Below, piece after piece: positions 6,678 through 7,425 of a DNA stretch of 7,425 bases. The position numbers were made by a program, and so were the translations under genes. This DNA is from an uncultured Pirellulaceae bacterium (GTDB lineage: Bacteria; Planctomycetota; Planctomycetia; Pirellulales; Pirellulaceae). The notes under the pieces were generated by a model that was not told the DNA's origin, searched no databases, and worked only from the letters and a program-made list of their open reading frames with translations. The stretch lies in NCBI GenBank assembly GCA_947258905.1, contig CAMYKF010000010.1, positions 1 through 7,425 of the forward strand. The letters run 5' to 3'. Each line of letters begins with the position of its first letter. The stretch's first letter is position 1.

Positions 6678-6779
6678 CCGGTAATTAGCGGAAGGGCGCG
6701 AGCCGTCCGGTCCTTCGCATAAGGAACCATCACCGGAGGGCTTGCGCTCTGCCGCTATCATTTCGGCAGGATGCTCGCC
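6678..6779. repeat. 102-bp palindromic intergenic repeat, unit 2
   Basis: A head-to-tail copy of the preceding unit with exactly 102-bp spacing and only three differences (CCTAC/CCTTC, GGATCC/GGAACC, GATGCCC/GATGCTC). In this copy the loop changes allow the small inner hairpin CCTT-CGCAT-AAGG. The unit ends 7 bp short of the rpmF stop codon, so its hairpin would form right at the 3' end of the rpmF transcript and may stabilise or terminate it. Confidence 0.87.
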
Positions 6780-6786
6780 CCGTGTT

Positions 6787-6972
6787 CTAGCCCGTCTCTT
6801 TGGGCGGATCGACCACGCGTCCCATATAGAAACCGCAGGTCGGGCAAACGACATGCGTGGGCGTCACCGTACTGCACTTGGGGCAGACGGTCATATTTTT
6901 GGTCTTGAGCCCGTCATGGGCCCGGCGTTTTCCAGTTCGGCTGTTGGAATGCTTGCGTTTTGGGACGGCCAT
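6787..6972 (-). CDS. rpmF: Large-subunit ribosomal protein bL32, zinc-ribbon (C+) form
   Basis: A 61-residue structural protein of the 50S ribosomal subunit. It has the signature start MAVPKRKHSNSRTGKRRAHD, a basic rRNA-binding N-terminus, then a zinc ribbon with C30, C33, C43 and C46 (CPKC-x9-CPTC), followed by GFYMGR. All four cysteines are intact, so this is the zinc-binding C+ form. The start at MAVPKRK is conserved across the family; an in-frame ATG four codons upstream is therefore rejected. The usual yceD (DUF177) and plsX neighbours are not seen in the 453 bp upstream or just downstream. A possible promoter is at 7029-7057. Confidence 0.95.
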   Translation of the reverse strand: MAVPKRKHSNSRTGKRRAHDGLKTKNMTVCPKCSTVTPTHVVCPTCGFYMGRVVDPPKETG

Positions 6973-7028
6973 GAGTGGACTCAAAAAAAAAGCGGGGGCA
7001 AATTGGGGAACACGATGGAAAGCGTATC

Positions 7029-7057
7029 ACGATAACAATTCAGTGCCTTTCTCTCAA
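7029..7057 (-). promoter_or_regulatory. Candidate sigma70-type promoter for rpmF
   Basis: Read on the minus strand, TTGAGA (7052-7057; 5 of 6 to TTGACA) and TATCGT (7029-7034; 4 of 6 to TATAAT) are separated by 17 bp, about 57 bp before the rpmF start. The spacing is ideal and the -10 match is modest. No other pair this good was found by eye in the leader. Confidence 0.3.
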
Positions 7058-7104
7058 CGGGATAAATATTGCCCTTTTGCCCATTTTGACAAGCCACATG
7101 GTAG

Positions 7105-7136
7105 GACGGGACCATTGTCCGGACCATTGTCCCGTC
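7105..7136. repeat. Tandem palindromic 12-mer GGACCATTGTCC within a 32-bp near-perfect palindrome
   Basis: GGACCATTGTCC occurs twice back to back (7109-7120 and 7121-7132). Each copy is itself an inverted repeat, GGAC-CATT-GTCC. The flanks extend symmetry to GACGGGAC (7105-7112) against GTCCCGTC (7129-7136), making the whole 32-bp element palindromic except for the two CATT cores. The arrangement could be paired operator sites, a cruciform or a transcript hairpin. Confidence 0.6.
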
Positions 7137-7155
7137 TATTTCTTCCGGTTTCGGC

Positions 7156-7175
7156 GGGAACCATGCATGGTCCCC
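7156..7175. repeat. 20-bp palindrome around ACCATGCATGGT
   Basis: ACCATGCATGGT (7160-7171) is a perfect 12-bp palindrome, flanked by GGGA and CCCC to give nine of ten pairs over 20 bp. The GGnACCAT/ATGGTCC elements resemble the tandem 12-mer about 25 bp to the left, so the two may be diverged copies of the same site. Confidence 0.45.
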
Positions 7176-7243
7176 TTCTCGGGCATTGGCACCCGGACAA
7201 CTTAGCCGCAAACCTAATGCAGTCGCAATTGATTCAGCTTATT

Positions 7244-7267
7244 AGGCCCGAGCTTTAGCTCGGGTTT
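7244..7267. terminator. Hairpin with tetraloop, possible terminator
   Basis: CCCGAGC (7247-7253), loop TTTA, GCTCGGG (7258-7264) form a perfect 7-bp stem. Wobble and A-T pairs to AGG/TTT extend it to 10 bp. A short TTTACAAA follows on the + strand and no long T-tract follows in either direction, so termination is possible but unproven. It could equally be a dispersed palindromic repeat. Confidence 0.4.
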
Positions 7268-7286
7268 ACAAACCGAAAAGCGCTCG

Positions 7287-7322
7287 CTGCTCCCGCCCGC
7301 CGCTTGCGGCGGGCGGGAGCAG
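7287..7322. repeat. Perfect 17-bp GC-rich inverted repeat
   Basis: CTGCTCCCGCCCGCCGC (7287-7303) is matched exactly by its inverse complement at 7306-7322, leaving TT between the arms (effectively a CTTG loop on a 16-bp stem). Neither side has a strong T-tract. Such a long perfect arm pair would be a very stable hairpin in RNA. It resembles dispersed GCCGCTTGCGGC-type intergenic palindromes. Confidence 0.7.
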
Positions 7323-7425
7323 AACCATTTCGTTTGCCATTTAACCCGGCGACGCCGCTGGCCAACAGTGCCATCGCCCTGCCTGCCAGCACTTCCAACA
7401 AAAAAAGTGAGATTTGTGAAAGTCT

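Larger units (their letters stand above)
6973..7425. other. Gene-free stretch upstream of rpmF, rich in palindromes
   Basis: No coding region here has a recognisable product. Several short frames are open, but they cross hairpins and resemble nothing. The stretch contains an A-run just before rpmF (6982-6990), a candidate rpmF promoter, two GGACCATTGTCC/ACCATGCATGGT palindromes and two strong hairpins. The last ~100 bases carry no supported feature. A GTG at 7407 followed by an open frame to the edge could be a gene start, but there is no Shine-Dalgarno and too little sequence to call it. Confidence 0.6.

Noticed and set aside
6576..6779. CRISPR array
   Set aside because: Only two head-to-tail 102-bp copies occur, without unique spacers. 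The units are themselves long imperfect palindromes.
6507..6854. Minus-strand 115-residue frame with a 34-residue tandem repeat (HPAEMIAAERKPSGDGSLC...)
   Set aside because: It is a translation of the two 102-bp palindromic repeats, kept open because 102 is a multiple of three. It also overlaps the end of rpmF in another frame and has no recognisable domain.
6981..7258. Short frames on both strands in the rpmF upstream region (76-133 residues)
   Set aside because: They run through palindromes, overlap one another on opposite strands and show no domain or signal.

Overview
The window reads as bacterial chromosome of fairly high GC content. A planctomycete, probably of the Pirellulaceae type, is my best guess. 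The grounds are the dense palindromic intergenic repeats with TTAGCGG / CCGCTAA-like arms and GCTAGCG palindromes, weak Shine-Dalgarno signals, long gaps between genes, and the spurious repeat-derived reading frames such repeats create. This assignment rests on remembered resemblance and no marker gene proves it.

Left part (1-4467, + strand): a rho-independent terminator (11-44) closes whatever lies upstream. A respiratory-type molybdoenzyme locus follows. It encodes a Tat-exported four-cluster ferredoxin subunit (160-975), a Tat-exported bis-MGD molybdopterin catalytic subunit (968-3709, overlapping by 8 bp) and, after a 197-bp gap, a TorD/DmsD-family maturation chaperone (3907-4467). The chaperone would load or proofread the cofactor in the cytoplasm. 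The two subunits would then be exported and pass electrons between the molybdenum site and an unidentified partner. No NrfD/DmsC-type membrane anchor is present. The ferredoxin subunit has Ser where the second Cys of its third cluster motif should be, which is the most notable biochemical feature here. The catalytic subunit looks like the Cys-ligated polysulfide/thiosulfate/tetrathionate/arsenate reductase branch, but the substrate cannot be read from sequence.

Middle (4468-4722): a gene-free stretch between convergent genes, full of hairpins and GCTAGCG palindromes.

Right part (minus strand, read from right to left): bL32 ribosomal protein (rpmF, 6787-6972), then two tandem 102-bp palindromic repeats (6576-6779), a small VOC/glyoxalase-fold protein (6083-6460) and an exported M20-family amidohydrolase (4723-6027). 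A degraded relative of the 102-bp repeat sits just after the molybdoenzyme gene (3725-3789).

Right edge (6973-7425): no gene can be supported. The stretch holds a possible rpmF promoter, a tandem GGACCATTGTCC palindrome with a related palindrome nearby, and two strong hairpins.
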